Positions 15,228 to 27,319 of a stretch of DNA of 34,669 nucleotides are shown here, piece after piece. The stretch lies in NCBI GenBank assembly GCA_024681475.1, contig JAILAT010000011.1:1-34669 (forward strand), in the 5' to 3' direction. A program made the translations under genes and the position numbers. The notes beneath the pieces were generated by a model. It was not told the origin of the DNA and ran no database searches. It was given only the letters and a program-made list of their open reading frames with translations. Position 1 is the first letter of the stretch, and each line of letters begins with the position of its first letter. This stretch comes from Bacteroidales bacterium (GTDB lineage: Bacteria; Bacteroidota; Bacteroidia; Bacteroidales; P3).

Positions 15228-15983
15228 TCATCCTTTGAACTGGATGGCGAAGCCCTCTGCGAGCAGGGGGGCCAGCAGGCTGCGCATCTCGTCGACGGTG
15301 ACCTTCGTGAGGCCCTCGGCCGGCGTGGGGCGATCGATTGTGTAGACCATCAGCTCGCGGGGGTGCAGCTCCCTGACAATCTGCATCATGCCCTGCACCA
15401 CCTCGGCGCTGGTGGAGTCGAAGCCGGCGCTGCGCAGCATGCACCACTGCAGGATAAAGTTGCCCTCGAAGCGGCGCAAGGTCTCCACCACACGACGCAC
15501 ATCGTAGTCGCCTTGAGGATTGTTGATTTTGCGCACCAGCTCGTTGGTGGGGGCGTCAATCTTCATGATGGGGTTATCCACCTTGCGCAGGGCGGCGAAG
15601 ACGCGGTCGTCGCCGACGCGTGTGGCGTTGCTCAGCACAGACACCTTGGCCGTGGCGGCATAGCGGTCGCGCAAAGCCAGCGTGTCGTCGATGATTTCAG
15701 CGAACTGGGGGTTCAACGTCGGCTCGCCGTCGCCGGAGAAGGTGATGGAGTCGACCTTGGTGCCTTCATTCTGCAGTTTCTGCAGCATACGCTCCAAGTC
15801 GCCGCGCACCTTTTCGGCCGTAGGCAGCAGCGTGTCGCCACGGCCGTCGCGGTTCCAGCCGCACTCGCAGTAGATGCAGTCGAAGTTGCATATCTTGCCG
15901 TGTTCGGGCAGCAGGTTGATACCCAGCGAGGTGCCCAGGCGACGGCTGAAGATGGGGCCAAAAACAGTATCCTCTCTTAACAT
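15228..15983 (-). CDS. Radical SAM protein
   Basis: This 251-residue protein binds a [4Fe-4S] cluster through C32-x3-C36-x2-C39 (CNFDCIYC) and should generate a 5'-deoxyadenosyl radical from SAM. The N-terminal FGPIFSRRLGTSLGINLLP is characteristic of a COG0731-like radical SAM group widespread in Bacteroidota. SFSGDGEPTLNP provides the GGE-like SAM-binding segment, and LSNAT is also conserved. No C-terminal extra cluster domain is seen. The substrate is unknown; relatives of the group act in tRNA or cofactor chemistry, but I cannot choose. It is transcribed divergently from the BASS transporter gene. Confidence 0.88.
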   Translation of the reverse strand: MLREDTVFGPIFSRRLGTSLGINLLPEHGKICNFDCIYCECGWNRDGRGDTLLPTAEKVRGDLERMLQKLQNEGTKVDSITFSGDGEPTLNPQFAEIIDDTLALRDRYAATAKVSVLSNATRVGDDRVFAALRKVDNPIMKIDAPTNELVRKINNPQGDYDVRRVVETLRRFEGNFILQWCMLRSAGFDSTSAEVVQGMMQIVRELHPRELMVYTIDRPTPAEGLTKVTVDEMRSLLAPLLAEGFAIQFKG

Positions 15984-16071
15984 GGCTTATGTTTTTCTGT
16001 TATCATGTTTTTTTGTAACGTGGAAAGAAAAAAATAATTGCGTCGGGAGCCAAAAAATCGACAACTAGTCG

Positions 16072-16079
16072 TATCTTTG
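16072..16079 (+). promoter_or_regulatory. -7 box for the BASS transporter gene
   Basis: TATCTTTG followed by CA fits TAnnTTTG. The leader downstream contains a small hairpin, CATGCTG-CAA-CAGCATG (16102-16118), just before a GGAGG-containing stretch. Confidence 0.6.
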
Positions 16080-16151
16080 CAGCGCTGCTGCGAGTCGTGG
16101 GCATGCTGCAACAGCATGGAGGACAATATAATAAGACAAGAACAGAGCATC

Positions 16152-17045
16152 ATGAAGAAGCTGAAATCGTATGTTTTGCCTATCGCCATCGTACTGGGCG
16201 TGCTGTTGCACAGCTGGTGCGACCGCTTCAGCTTCCTTGTGCCCTACATCATTTTCAGCATCCTGCTCCTCTCTTTCTCGGCGGTGGACATCAAGCGGCT
16301 GCGCATGTCGTGGCTCGACGTGTGGATCATGGCTTTCCAGATACTGGTAAGCATCGGCCTCTACGCTCTTCTCAAACTGCTGGGTGCCAACGACATCGTG
16401 GCGCAGGGAGTGCTCATCGGTGTGCTCTGTCCTGTGGCTTCATCGGTAGCCGTAGTCAGCACCGAGCTGGGTGCCAACCGCGAGACCGTCACGGCCTACA
16501 CCATCTTCGGCAACCTGATGGTATGCCTTGTCGCACCGCTCTATTTCTCATTCATCGGCACCCATCAGGAGATGCCGTTCCTGCAGTCGTTTGCACTCAT
16601 TTTCGGCCATATCGGTGCCATCATCGGCCTGCCTTTCCTGGTGGCGTGGCTGCTGCAGCTGCTGTTGCCCAAGGTAAGCCACACCCTGGCGCATTTCAGC
16701 GGCCTGGCTTTCTATCTGTGGGCCTTGGCGCTGCTCTCTACATTGGGCAAGACCTTCCACTCCATCTTCCAATATGGCGAAGGCAACTGGGCCACCATCG
16801 CCTGGCTGGGTGTGGCGGCGCTTGCCTGCTGCGTGCTGCAGTTTGCCGTGGGCAAAGCCATCGGTCACCACTATGGCGACACCATCGCCGGCGGGCAGCT
16901 GCTGGGACAGAAGAATTCGGCCATGGGCATCTGGATGGCGGCCTACTACCTCGTGCCGCTGTCAGCCGTGTTCCTGGCTTTCTATTCCATCTACCAGAAC
17001 CTCTTCAACAGCTGGCAGTTGTGGCGTCACGGCCGAAAACACTAG
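16152..17045 (+). CDS. BASS-type (bile acid:sodium symporter family) membrane transporter
   Basis: This 297-residue integral membrane protein has about eight to ten hydrophobic helices. GVLCPVASSVAVVSTELGAN in the first half and GQLLGQKNSAMGIWMA in the second are the conserved unwound-helix regions of the BASS fold, where sodium and substrate bind in characterised members. The substrate cannot be named; family members carry bile acids, small organic anions or pantoate. I chose ATG 16152 because hydrophobic sequence starts directly after it; an in-frame ATG at 16116 (12 codons earlier, preceded by a hairpin) is a real alternative. The stop codon overlaps that of the convergent rsgA gene. Confidence 0.8.
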   Translation: MKKLKSYVLPIAIVLGVLLHSWCDRFSFLVPYIIFSILLLSFSAVDIKRLRMSWLDVWIMAFQILVSIGLYALLKLLGANDIVAQGVLIGVLCPVASSVAVVSTELGANRETVTAYTIFGNLMVCLVAPLYFSFIGTHQEMPFLQSFALIFGHIGAIIGLPFLVAWLLQLLLPKVSHTLAHFSGLAFYLWALALLSTLGKTFHSIFQYGEGNWATIAWLGVAALACCVLQFAVGKAIGHHYGDTIAGGQLLGQKNSAMGIWMAAYYLVPLSAVFLAFYSIYQNLFNSWQLWRHGRKH

Positions 17046-17965
17046 AGCGATTCCAGAATAGCTAAGTAATTGGTATAGCGTTCGAGAGGGATGGTACCCT
17101 CGTTAACGGCCTCTTTCACGGCGCAGTGAGGCTCGTGGGTGTGTGTGCAGGTGGAGAAATGGCATCCCGGCAGCACGCGGCGCATCTCGGGGAAGAAATG
17201 CGACAGTTCCTCGCGCGTAATACCCACAAGGCCAAACTCTTTGATGCCGGGTGTGTCGATGACGTAGGCCTTGGAGCCGTCGGACAGCGCCATGGGGAAA
17301 ATTTCGGCGAAAGTGGTGGTGTGACAGCCCTTGTTCGACCAGTCGCTGAGCTCGCCGACACGCAGGTTCAGGCTGGGGTCCAGCGCGTTGAGCATCGCCG
17401 ACTTGCCCACGCCGCTGTGGCCGCTGAAGAGTGTCACCTTGTCACGCAGCATCTCGCGCAGCTGCTCCATGCCGTCGCCCGTCAGGGCCGACACCTCGAG
17501 AACCTTGTAGCCTACACCCTCGTAGAGTGCGCGGAGTTCGCGCAGCTGCTCGCGGCGTTCAGAGTCGTAGAGGTCGCACTTGTTGAACACCAGCACGGCG
17601 GGCACATGATAGGCCTCGGCGGTAGCCAACATCCTGTCGATGAAGCCCGTAGAGGTGCGCGGCACTCCCAGTGTGGCCACGAGACAGAGCAGGTCGATGT
17701 TGGCGGCAATGACGTGCGCCTGCTTGGAAAGCTTGGTGCTGCGACGGATGATGCAGTTGCGGCGGTCGCAGATGTCGTCGATAACGACGGTGCCGTCGCT
17801 TTGGCGCGACAGCAGCACCTCGTCGCCCACGGCCACGGGGTTGGTCTGCTTGCTGCCCTGCAGACGGTAGCGTCCACACAGACGCCCGTCGAGCCACTCG
17901 CCGTCGGGCGTCAGCAACTTGTACCAGCTGCCTGTTGTCCGCATCACCAATGCTGTTTCTGTCAT
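17042..17965 (-). CDS. rsgA: Ribosome small-subunit biogenesis GTPase RsgA
   Basis: RsgA is a circularly permuted GTPase that checks late 30S assembly. The 307-residue protein has an N-terminal OB-fold (about 1-70). The permuted G motifs follow in order: NKCD (G4, 128-131), GHSGVGKS (G1, 182-189) and DTPG (G3, 237-240). The zinc site is Cys268, Cys273, His275 and Cys281. ATG 17965 is preferred over the adjacent GTG at 17968. Its 3' end overlaps that of the BASS transporter gene within the sequence CTAG, and no terminator lies between them. Confidence 0.96.
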   Translation of the reverse strand: MTETALVMRTTGSWYKLLTPDGEWLDGRLCGRYRLQGSKQTNPVAVGDEVLLSRQSDGTVVIDDICDRRNCIIRRSTKLSKQAHVIAANIDLLCLVATLGVPRTSTGFIDRMLATAEAYHVPAVLVFNKCDLYDSERREQLRELRALYEGVGYKVLEVSALTGDGMEQLREMLRDKVTLFSGHSGVGKSAMLNALDPSLNLRVGELSDWSNKGCHTTTFAEIFPMALSDGSKAYVIDTPGIKEFGLVGITREELSHFFPEMRRVLPGCHFSTCTHTHEPHCAVKEAVNEGTIPLERYTNYLAILESL

Positions 17966-18036
17966 CACTAGATCCTTTTATGTTCTTTAAGCACACAAAA
18001 CGTCGACTAACATAACGCAGAAACAAATCTTTTTCG

Positions 18037-18044
18037 TATCTTTG
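18037..18044 (+). promoter_or_regulatory. -7 box for the beta-galactosidase gene
   Basis: TATCTTTG followed by CA fits TAnnTTTG. It lies 24 bp before the ATG at 18069, so the leader is very short. No obvious -33 TTTG is seen. Confidence 0.6.
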
Positions 18045-18050
18045 CATTAA

Positions 18051-21770
<3,720 letters not shown>

Positions 21771-21820
21771 CACCCTGACTGTAGCAGTGTTGCATACATC
21801 GGCAATCATCGTCCATGAGT

Positions 21821-22594
21821 TTATGATTGGCTATCCTTGTGGCCGAAGTAGTATTGGCCTTTGCCACGGGTGGCTTTGCCAAAGTGGATGGCGTTCTTGG
21901 GGCAGTAATGATAGCAGGCCATGCAGTTGGTGCAATGTCTTTGCCAATGGGGTCGGCCGTCGTGCATCACGATGTTATGCAACTGGCATACTTCAGCACA
22001 TTTGCCACAACTGATGCAGTTGTCATCGACATGGAACTTCTTGTCGGTTATCAGCATGCTGTAGAACATATTGTTGACGAGGCCCGATTTGAGTGCAGGC
22101 ATCGCCCCGGCCTTCATGTCGACTACCTGTTCGCGTGAGGCAATACGGCGTGCCACCTCCGGCAGACGCTCGCGTACCACAGCAATCTTGCGACGCTCAC
22201 TCTCTGGGCTGTCGAGGTTGAAGCCCGGCAGATTGACGTAGGTCTCGGGCATCACGAAACTGAATACGGAATCGAGATGCAGCCCTTTGGTTTGCAACAG
22301 TTTGGCAAAATGCTTGTCCACTGCGCCAGCCGTGTCGCCACAGGTGCAGGCCAAAAAACAATAGGCTGGCTTGACGGCAAAGTGCAGGCGCTGCACCGCA
22401 TCGCGCACCAGACGTGGTACATCCCAGGCATAGATGGGACAGACTATTCCGAGCGTCTCGCCCTCGGCCAGAGGCAATGTGCCGTCGTCTTGCAGCGGCG
22501 GTGCCAGAATAGGAAAGAGCTTTGTGTCCAGCAGTCGTGCCAGTTCCTCGGCGACATAGCGGCTATTGCCGCAACCAGAGAAATAGAGTATCAT
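21821..22594 (-). CDS. EFR1-family flavodoxin-ferredoxin fusion
   Basis: This 257-residue protein joins an N-terminal flavodoxin-like domain (FMN phosphate loop FSGCGNSRYVA, residues 5-15) to a C-terminal bacterial ferredoxin with two [4Fe-4S] sites: Cys193, 196, 199, 203 and Cys221, 224, 227, 231. EFR1 proteins are cytoplasmic electron carriers common in anaerobes; the partner is unknown. The usual Thr in the FMN loop (SGTGN) is Cys here. It follows the DUF2490 gene by 24 bp and is probably the end of a three-gene transcript. It converges on the beta-galactosidase gene with a 50-bp gap. Confidence 0.9.
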   Translation of the reverse strand: MILYFSGCGNSRYVAEELARLLDTKLFPILAPPLQDDGTLPLAEGETLGIVCPIYAWDVPRLVRDAVQRLHFAVKPAYCFLACTCGDTAGAVDKHFAKLLQTKGLHLDSVFSFVMPETYVNLPGFNLDSPESERRKIAVVRERLPEVARRIASREQVVDMKAGAMPALKSGLVNNMFYSMLITDKKFHVDDNCISCGKCAEVCQLHNIVMHDGRPHWQRHCTNCMACYHYCPKNAIHFGKATRGKGQYYFGHKDSQS

Positions 22595-22618
22595 AAAGTT
22601 ATGTTGTTAAAAAAAAAA

Positions 22619-23449
22619 TTAAAACGAATAGGTGTATCCTGCGCAGAACCAACCTATAAAACCTGTCTCCACAGTGTAGCTCTTCAGCTTGGTGCCAGCC
22701 GCATTGGCATCGATGACCTTGTCGCTAACATAGTCGCCCATAAAACTGAAATTCAAACTATTGCTGCGATTTACACGGTAATCGACGCCCAGCGTGCCAC
22801 GTAGGCGGTTCATGTAGGCCGACGTGCCATTAAGGAACCACCCAGCCTCGCCAGTCGCCAAACCGTCGTCGTTGTAGTATATCCCCGTAAGCGTATTGTA
22901 GTTGGCGCTGACAGCATGGGCATTGAGAAAATGACGCATCTCCACCGAGGCGTAGGGTTCCCAGGCGCCTAGTCCCTTGTATTTTGCCATAAGTCGCGAC
23001 TTGAGGCCCAGCACATTGCGCGGTTCTTGATAGGTGTTCATGTCGCCTGTGCGGTGGGTCCATTGCAGGCGCTCGCGCAGCGAAAAGTTCCAGTTGCCAT
23101 ATTTCAGCGTCCACGTCGCGTCGGCCATCAGGCGGTGGCGCGGCTCCTTGAACGACGACTTGACAACACTGTAGGGCGTTATCAGCGCATAGCCCAAACC
23201 CAACTTGATGTTGGGATGTATCTTGTATTTCAAACTCACGGTGCTATGAAAACGGTCGAAACTGCCGAAATTCTCATCAAAACGCAGCTCCTCCTCCAAC
23301 GAGAGGTGCAGACCCTTGGCCAACTTCTTGTCGAGTTCCAGCGTGAGTCGGCCGCCCACCTCGGGTTCGAGAGGCACATCGGTCTGTGCTCTCAGCGGAA
23401 GAGTTGTCAGCAGACTGCATAGCACGAGGAGTAGGGTTCTTGTTTTCAT
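22619..23449 (-). CDS. DUF2490 outer membrane beta-barrel protein
   Basis: This 276-residue protein has a signal peptide (about 1-21, LRAQ) and then alternating amphipathic strands ending in an aromatic residue (AGYTYSF), as in outer membrane barrels. The pattern LxLELDKKL, LxLEEELRFDE and FSLRERLQW fits DUF2490, a Bacteroidota barrel family of unknown function. It starts 37 bp after the DUF4353 lipoprotein gene and is likely in the same transcript. Confidence 0.8.
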   Translation of the reverse strand: MKTRTLLLVLCSLLTTLPLRAQTDVPLEPEVGGRLTLELDKKLAKGLHLSLEEELRFDENFGSFDRFHSTVSLKYKIHPNIKLGLGYALITPYSVVKSSFKEPRHRLMADATWTLKYGNWNFSLRERLQWTHRTGDMNTYQEPRNVLGLKSRLMAKYKGLGAWEPYASVEMRHFLNAHAVSANYNTLTGIYYNDDGLATGEAGWFLNGTSAYMNRLRGTLGVDYRVNRSNSLNFSFMGDYVSDKVIDANAAGTKLKSYTVETGFIGWFCAGYTYSF

Positions 23450-23486
23450 GAGTATTGAATATTGTCGTGACTATTTTTCATTTTTT

Positions 23487-25187
23487 TTACCACCAGCCGC
23501 CATTGTTCGTATAGGCGGTCAGCGACACCTGGCTGCCGCCAGTGGTGGTGCAGCCTTCCAGCAGCATTCCCTCGAAGTGAGGGGTTCCTCCCGAGGCTGT
23601 AACACCCGAGTAGACCGTGGGCTGCGTGCTGCCCGAGACGACCAGCTTGTTGCCTCCCGACGAGGGTGTCCTGAAAGCATAGGTGATACCGTCGACAGTG
23701 ATGCTATACCATGCATTCTTGCTCCACGAAGAGTGGGAATAGCAGCTCTGTGTCAGCGATGCGCCACGTTCCAAATTGCCAAGGGCTATGAGCACGCCGC
23801 CTTTCACATAGAGCTTGTGCTGCTCGTCGGCGTCGAGGGCCATTTCCTGGTTTGCTCTCGAGGCGATGGCATACACCACGCCGCCCGACAGCGTCAGGTC
23901 GCCGTTGGCGTCCAGCGCGTCGCCCTCGTTGCTGCCGCCTGCATGGGCACACACAAAGCCTCCGGTGATGTCCATGTTGCCGGCGGCATTCATCGCATCG
24001 TCGTTGCCTGAGTAGCAGTACACTTCGCCGTCGCTGATGGTGATGACGGATTTCGACTCGATGCCTTCGTTGTTGGCGCTGCTGACCCACACGGTGCCAC
24101 CGTCGAAAGCGATGGCGCCGTCGCAAATAATTCCCTTGGAGGTGATGCTATTGTTGCCGGAGGTGTAGTTGCTGCCCGTGACGGTCACCTTCACCGAGCC
24201 TCCCGAGAACACTGCAGCGCCGTCGCAGCTGATGCCTTTGCCGCCTTGGCCCGAGTTGGTGATAGTCAGTGTTCCTCCTGTTACTTTTACAAGCGTATCG
24301 GCTTTCACACCTGCCGTGCCCTTGTATTCGCTATCTTCGCTGTCGTAGGCCGCACCTCCTGTGATGGCGATGGTCGTGGCGCCGCCCTCGATGAGCACCG
24401 TGCTCGAGGCCGAAAAGCCTTTCTTGGTATTGGCCGAGACGTCGATGCCCAGCGTGCCGCCAGAGACGGTGATATAGTCGTTGGCCTTCACGCCATGGCC
24501 TGCCGTGGAGGTGATGTTCAGTGTGGGGTTGCCCATGAAACGCACATAATCGTCAGAGGCGATGCCCGATTTGCCTTTGGCGGTGATGTTCAAGATACCG
24601 TCGCCGCTGAATATCAGCTTACCCTCGCTGAAGATGACACCTTTCTCGTCCTCTGTAGAGGGCGTGCCACTGTAGGTGGTGCCGTCGCTCAGCGTGTTGG
24701 TGCCGTTCACCACCACGTAGGTGCGCTTGCCCTTGCCAGGGGTAGCCTCGGGACCTTGCACATTGACAGCGGCGCCATTGGGATTGGTGAGCGTCAGCCC
24801 ATCGAAAACAACGGCCTGTTTGTGATTGCTATAGAGTTTGAACGAGCCGTCGCTGGCAGTGCCTTTGAGCACATACTTCACATTGGAGGAGCCACTATGG
24901 CGCACCGTCACATGACAATCTGAATTGGAGTATTCCACCTCGGAGTTCACAGGATCCATAGTGACGCTACAACTCGTCGAATTGTAGGTGACCGTCACAA
25001 CCATGTCGAACGTCACATTATCGATATTATCCTCCGTTGTGTCCGCGTTGCCGCCACCGGAGCCATTGTTGATTTCGTCCCGCTCGCATCCGCCGCACAG
25101 CAAAAGCACGGTGGCAAAAAGCAGCAGTATCTCGCGCGCCGCAAGAATACCAGTGCCAAGGGCTTTACTTTTCTTTGTTTTCTTCAT
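23487..25187 (-). CDS. DUF4353 (carbohydrate-binding-domain type) lipoprotein
   Basis: This 566-residue exported protein begins with a basic stretch, a hydrophobic helix (about 20-31) and a lipobox-like CGGC with Cys34 the likely lipid site. Its -3 position is Cys rather than the usual Leu. The mature protein is built of short beta-helix-like turns rich in Gly, Ser, Thr and Asn: VFDGLTLTNPNGAAVNV, SGKLIFSGDG-type units, GIASDDYV, GVKANDYITVSGG. This is the pattern of the DUF4353 carbohydrate-binding-domain family. The recurring unit is roughly 20-25 residues with a conserved GG turn. A binding or adhesin role at the surface is an inference. It is the first gene of a probable operon with DUF2490 and EFR1. 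Confidence 0.82.
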   Translation of the reverse strand: MKKTKKSKALGTGILAAREILLLFATVLLLCGGCERDEINNGSGGGNADTTEDNIDNVTFDMVVTVTYNSTSCSVTMDPVNSEVEYSNSDCHVTVRHSGSSNVKYVLKGTASDGSFKLYSNHKQAVVFDGLTLTNPNGAAVNVQGPEATPGKGKRTYVVVNGTNTLSDGTTYSGTPSTEDEKGVIFSEGKLIFSGDGILNITAKGKSGIASDDYVRFMGNPTLNITSTAGHGVKANDYITVSGGTLGIDVSANTKKGFSASSTVLIEGGATTIAITGGAAYDSEDSEYKGTAGVKADTLVKVTGGTLTITNSGQGGKGISCDGAAVFSGGSVKVTVTGSNYTSGNNSITSKGIICDGAIAFDGGTVWVSSANNEGIESKSVITISDGEVYCYSGNDDAMNAAGNMDITGGFVCAHAGGSNEGDALDANGDLTLSGGVVYAIASRANQEMALDADEQHKLYVKGGVLIALGNLERGASLTQSCYSHSSWSKNAWYSITVDGITYAFRTPSSGGNKLVVSGSTQPTVYSGVTASGGTPHFEGMLLEGCTTTGGSQVSLTAYTNNGGWW

Positions 25188-25266
25188 GATGAAAACTATA
25201 TTATTTGTATACTATTTGATAACGCAACTATTTGTCATATATTGCATCCCCTGAGGGAAAAAAACA

Positions 25267-25297
25267 GCAGAGGCCGCGCCAATGGCGCGGCCTCTGC
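25267..25297 (-). terminator. Terminator of the sigma/anti-sigma/barrel operon
   Basis: GCAGAGGCCGCGCC (25267-25280) and GGCGCGGCCTCTGC (25284-25297) form a 14-bp GC-rich stem with an AAT loop. On the minus strand the stem is followed by TGTTTTTTT. Confidence 0.9.
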
Positions 25298-25330
25298 CTC
25301 CTACCCTTTCATCGTTCAACGATATGTTTG

Positions 25331-26479
25331 TCAGAGGATAAAGCCTATCTTGATGGGGTATACCTTCACACCAGTGTCGACGAACAGCGGCAGTGTGGCC
25401 ATCTGCACGAAGAAGCCCAAGCCTTTGCCTTGTATCGTCAGGCGCACATCCATCTTGTAGGCGTTGATCCACTGCGACATGGAGCTGACATCCTGATAGT
25501 GTTTGTTGCGCTGGTCCAGCTCGTGCTTGAGGCCAGTGTGACGGCTGTTGAAGCTCAGTCCGGGCACTACGCCCAGCGCGATGCCCCACGAATGCAGCGA
25601 CCCGATGTCGCGATAGCGCAGCTCAATAGGCAGCGTCACATAGCGCGCCACGAAGCGCGTCGACCAGTCTTCGTAGTTGCTGCCCGCCACGCCGCACTGT
25701 GCCGCGGTGTTCGCCGCATCGAGCGACACGAATTGTCCGCTGCCGTCCACCGTCACGTAGGGGTCGCTGAATTTGAACACGTCCGACTCGTAGCCCATGC
25801 CCAGGCTCACCTCCCAGTGCTTGGTCATCACTACAGAGTAGTTCATAGCCAGTTGGTACGACGAGAAGGTGGTACGCAGCTGATAGGCGCCGTCCATCTT
25901 CATCAGGCCGTTGTACCACGCGTCGCCCCAGTTGTGGAAGCCCCAGAGGAAATCGAAATCCAGACGGTCTGTCGTACTGTAGTGGCGTTTCTTCTTGCTG
26001 ATGGTGAGGTTCTTTTTGCTGTTGGTCTTCGTCTCACTGGCCACGCTGTCAACATGTTGCGTCAGTTCGTCGATGTAGCCTTTCAGCTGGTTCGACAGCG
26101 AACGCAGTTCGTTGTTCTCGCTGACGAACTCGAAGTCTTTGCCACCGTCAGGATAGGTCACTACGGCATCGTGATCCTGCACAACCCATTTGATGGCGCG
26201 TTGGATTACGTGCAACTCATAGTTAATGGAACCTGTCGAATCACAGATAAACAACGACGACCCTTCGACGAAGACACCGAAATCGCGGGAGTCCAACTTC
26301 ACGGGACTGGTGGCCCGTACTTGCGTGACAGTGTCGTAGATCACCGTCACGTGCGATTTGCTCAGGATAACCAGCTTTGAGATCCGACCGTCGGTATCCA
26401 CGTAGTGGCTGTAGGTCTGTGCTTGCGCCAGCATGGCTCCCAGCGCCAAGAATACAATCATCATTAATGTTCTTTTCAT
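25331..26479 (-). CDS. Outer membrane beta-barrel protein in a sigma-factor operon
   Basis: This 382-residue protein has a signal peptide (1-20, MLAQAQ), an N-terminal soluble domain of about 100 residues, a helical, possibly coiled-coil segment (about 118-150, ending in a Lys-rich KKKRH), and a C-terminal barrel of about 220 residues. The barrel has strands such as WEVSLGMGYES, VTLPIELRYRD, DVRLTIQGKGLG and the terminal IKIGFIL. I recognise no specific family beyond outer membrane beta-barrel. It starts 44 bp after the anti-sigma stop and ends before a strong terminator, so it is the third gene of the operon and a likely envelope output or sensor of that sigma system. Confidence 0.78.
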   Translation of the reverse strand: MKRTLMMIVFLALGAMLAQAQTYSHYVDTDGRISKLVILSKSHVTVIYDTVTQVRATSPVKLDSRDFGVFVEGSSLFICDSTGSINYELHVIQRAIKWVVQDHDAVVTYPDGGKDFEFVSENNELRSLSNQLKGYIDELTQHVDSVASETKTNSKKNLTISKKKRHYSTTDRLDFDFLWGFHNWGDAWYNGLMKMDGAYQLRTTFSSYQLAMNYSVVMTKHWEVSLGMGYESDVFKFSDPYVTVDGSGQFVSLDAANTAAQCGVAGSNYEDWSTRFVARYVTLPIELRYRDIGSLHSWGIALGVVPGLSFNSRHTGLKHELDQRNKHYQDVSSMSQWINAYKMDVRLTIQGKGLGFFVQMATLPLFVDTGVKVYPIKIGFIL

Positions 26480-26523
26480 GGTGTTATTGTTTTATGTTAT
26501 TAATTCATCATCCATTACCCACA

Positions 26524-27303
26524 TTACTGCATAAGAGCCCACAGCTGGCGTAGTGTCGACTGCCTCCGCTGCACGGTGACCCCCTCCACTGGATCGTCGC
26601 CATCTACCAGCTCGCGCCCTTTGGCGACGGCTGAGCGCGTATGCGACACGATGCGCGAAAGTGTGCTGCGCTCTGTGACGGGAGCCTCTACATCTCTGCA
26701 TATCAGTTCATAGCTGTCGAAGAGCTGCGGCTGTTCGGCCTCGTCGGAGAGGTCCGCCTCGGGCAGTGTCCACAACTCGGCCAACTCGCCCTGCATAGCC
26801 CATTCGTAGCTGTCGTTGGGCACCACGGCTGGCGCCGTCTCGGGCAGAGGGGCTTCATCGGCCATGGCCACCATCATGGGCTGCTGCGTGCTGCCTACCG
26901 TTTGGACTAGAGAGGGCTCAATCATCTGTTCCACAAACTCTTCCTGAAGCGTTTCCTGTTTCGGTTCCGCCTCTTTCTGGGCCACTATCGGGGTACTGGT
27001 CTTACCATGAGACCCGAACAGCAGTGTCATGGCCACTGCCAAGAGCACGCTGGCAGCCACAGCGCCACGCAGCCAGAGAGGTATCACGCGACGCTGGTTA
27101 CCGCCATCGCGCAGCGCGTCGGCAGTGGCAGCAGGGGCGGGCTTGGCAGCAGGCAGGGCCGGCGCGGCATTGTAGTCCTCCATCAGCGCACGCCATTCGG
27201 CGTGGGAGGCCAAAGCCTGTTCCACCTCGTCGCGCTCTGCATCGCTCAGCATCCCTTCGCAGTAGCGAAAAAGCATCAGTTCTATGTTCTCTTCGTTTAT
27301 CAT
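26524..27303 (-). CDS. Membrane anti-sigma factor-like protein
   Basis: This 259-residue protein has a short N-terminal cytoplasmic domain (about 1-72; LFRYCEGMLSDAERDEVEQAL resembles the zinc-less anti-sigma domain common in Bacteroidota), one transmembrane helix (76-97) and a long, acidic, low-complexity periplasmic part. It starts 16 bp after the ECF sigma gene. The arrangement is typical of a sigma factor held at the membrane by its partner. ATG 27303 is used; the upstream in-frame start overlaps the sigma gene. No C-terminal TonB-receptor-interacting or FecR domain was recognised. Confidence 0.78.
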   Translation of the reverse strand: MINEENIELMLFRYCEGMLSDAERDEVEQALASHAEWRALMEDYNAAPALPAAKPAPAATADALRDGGNQRRVIPLWLRGAVAASVLLAVAMTLLFGSHGKTSTPIVAQKEAEPKQETLQEEFVEQMIEPSLVQTVGSTQQPMMVAMADEAPLPETAPAVVPNDSYEWAMQGELAELWTLPEADLSDEAEQPQLFDSYELICRDVEAPVTERSTLSRIVSHTRSAVAKGRELVDGDDPVEGVTVQRRQSTLRQLWALMQ

Positions 27304-27319
27304 TATTATTTTTTTTCTT

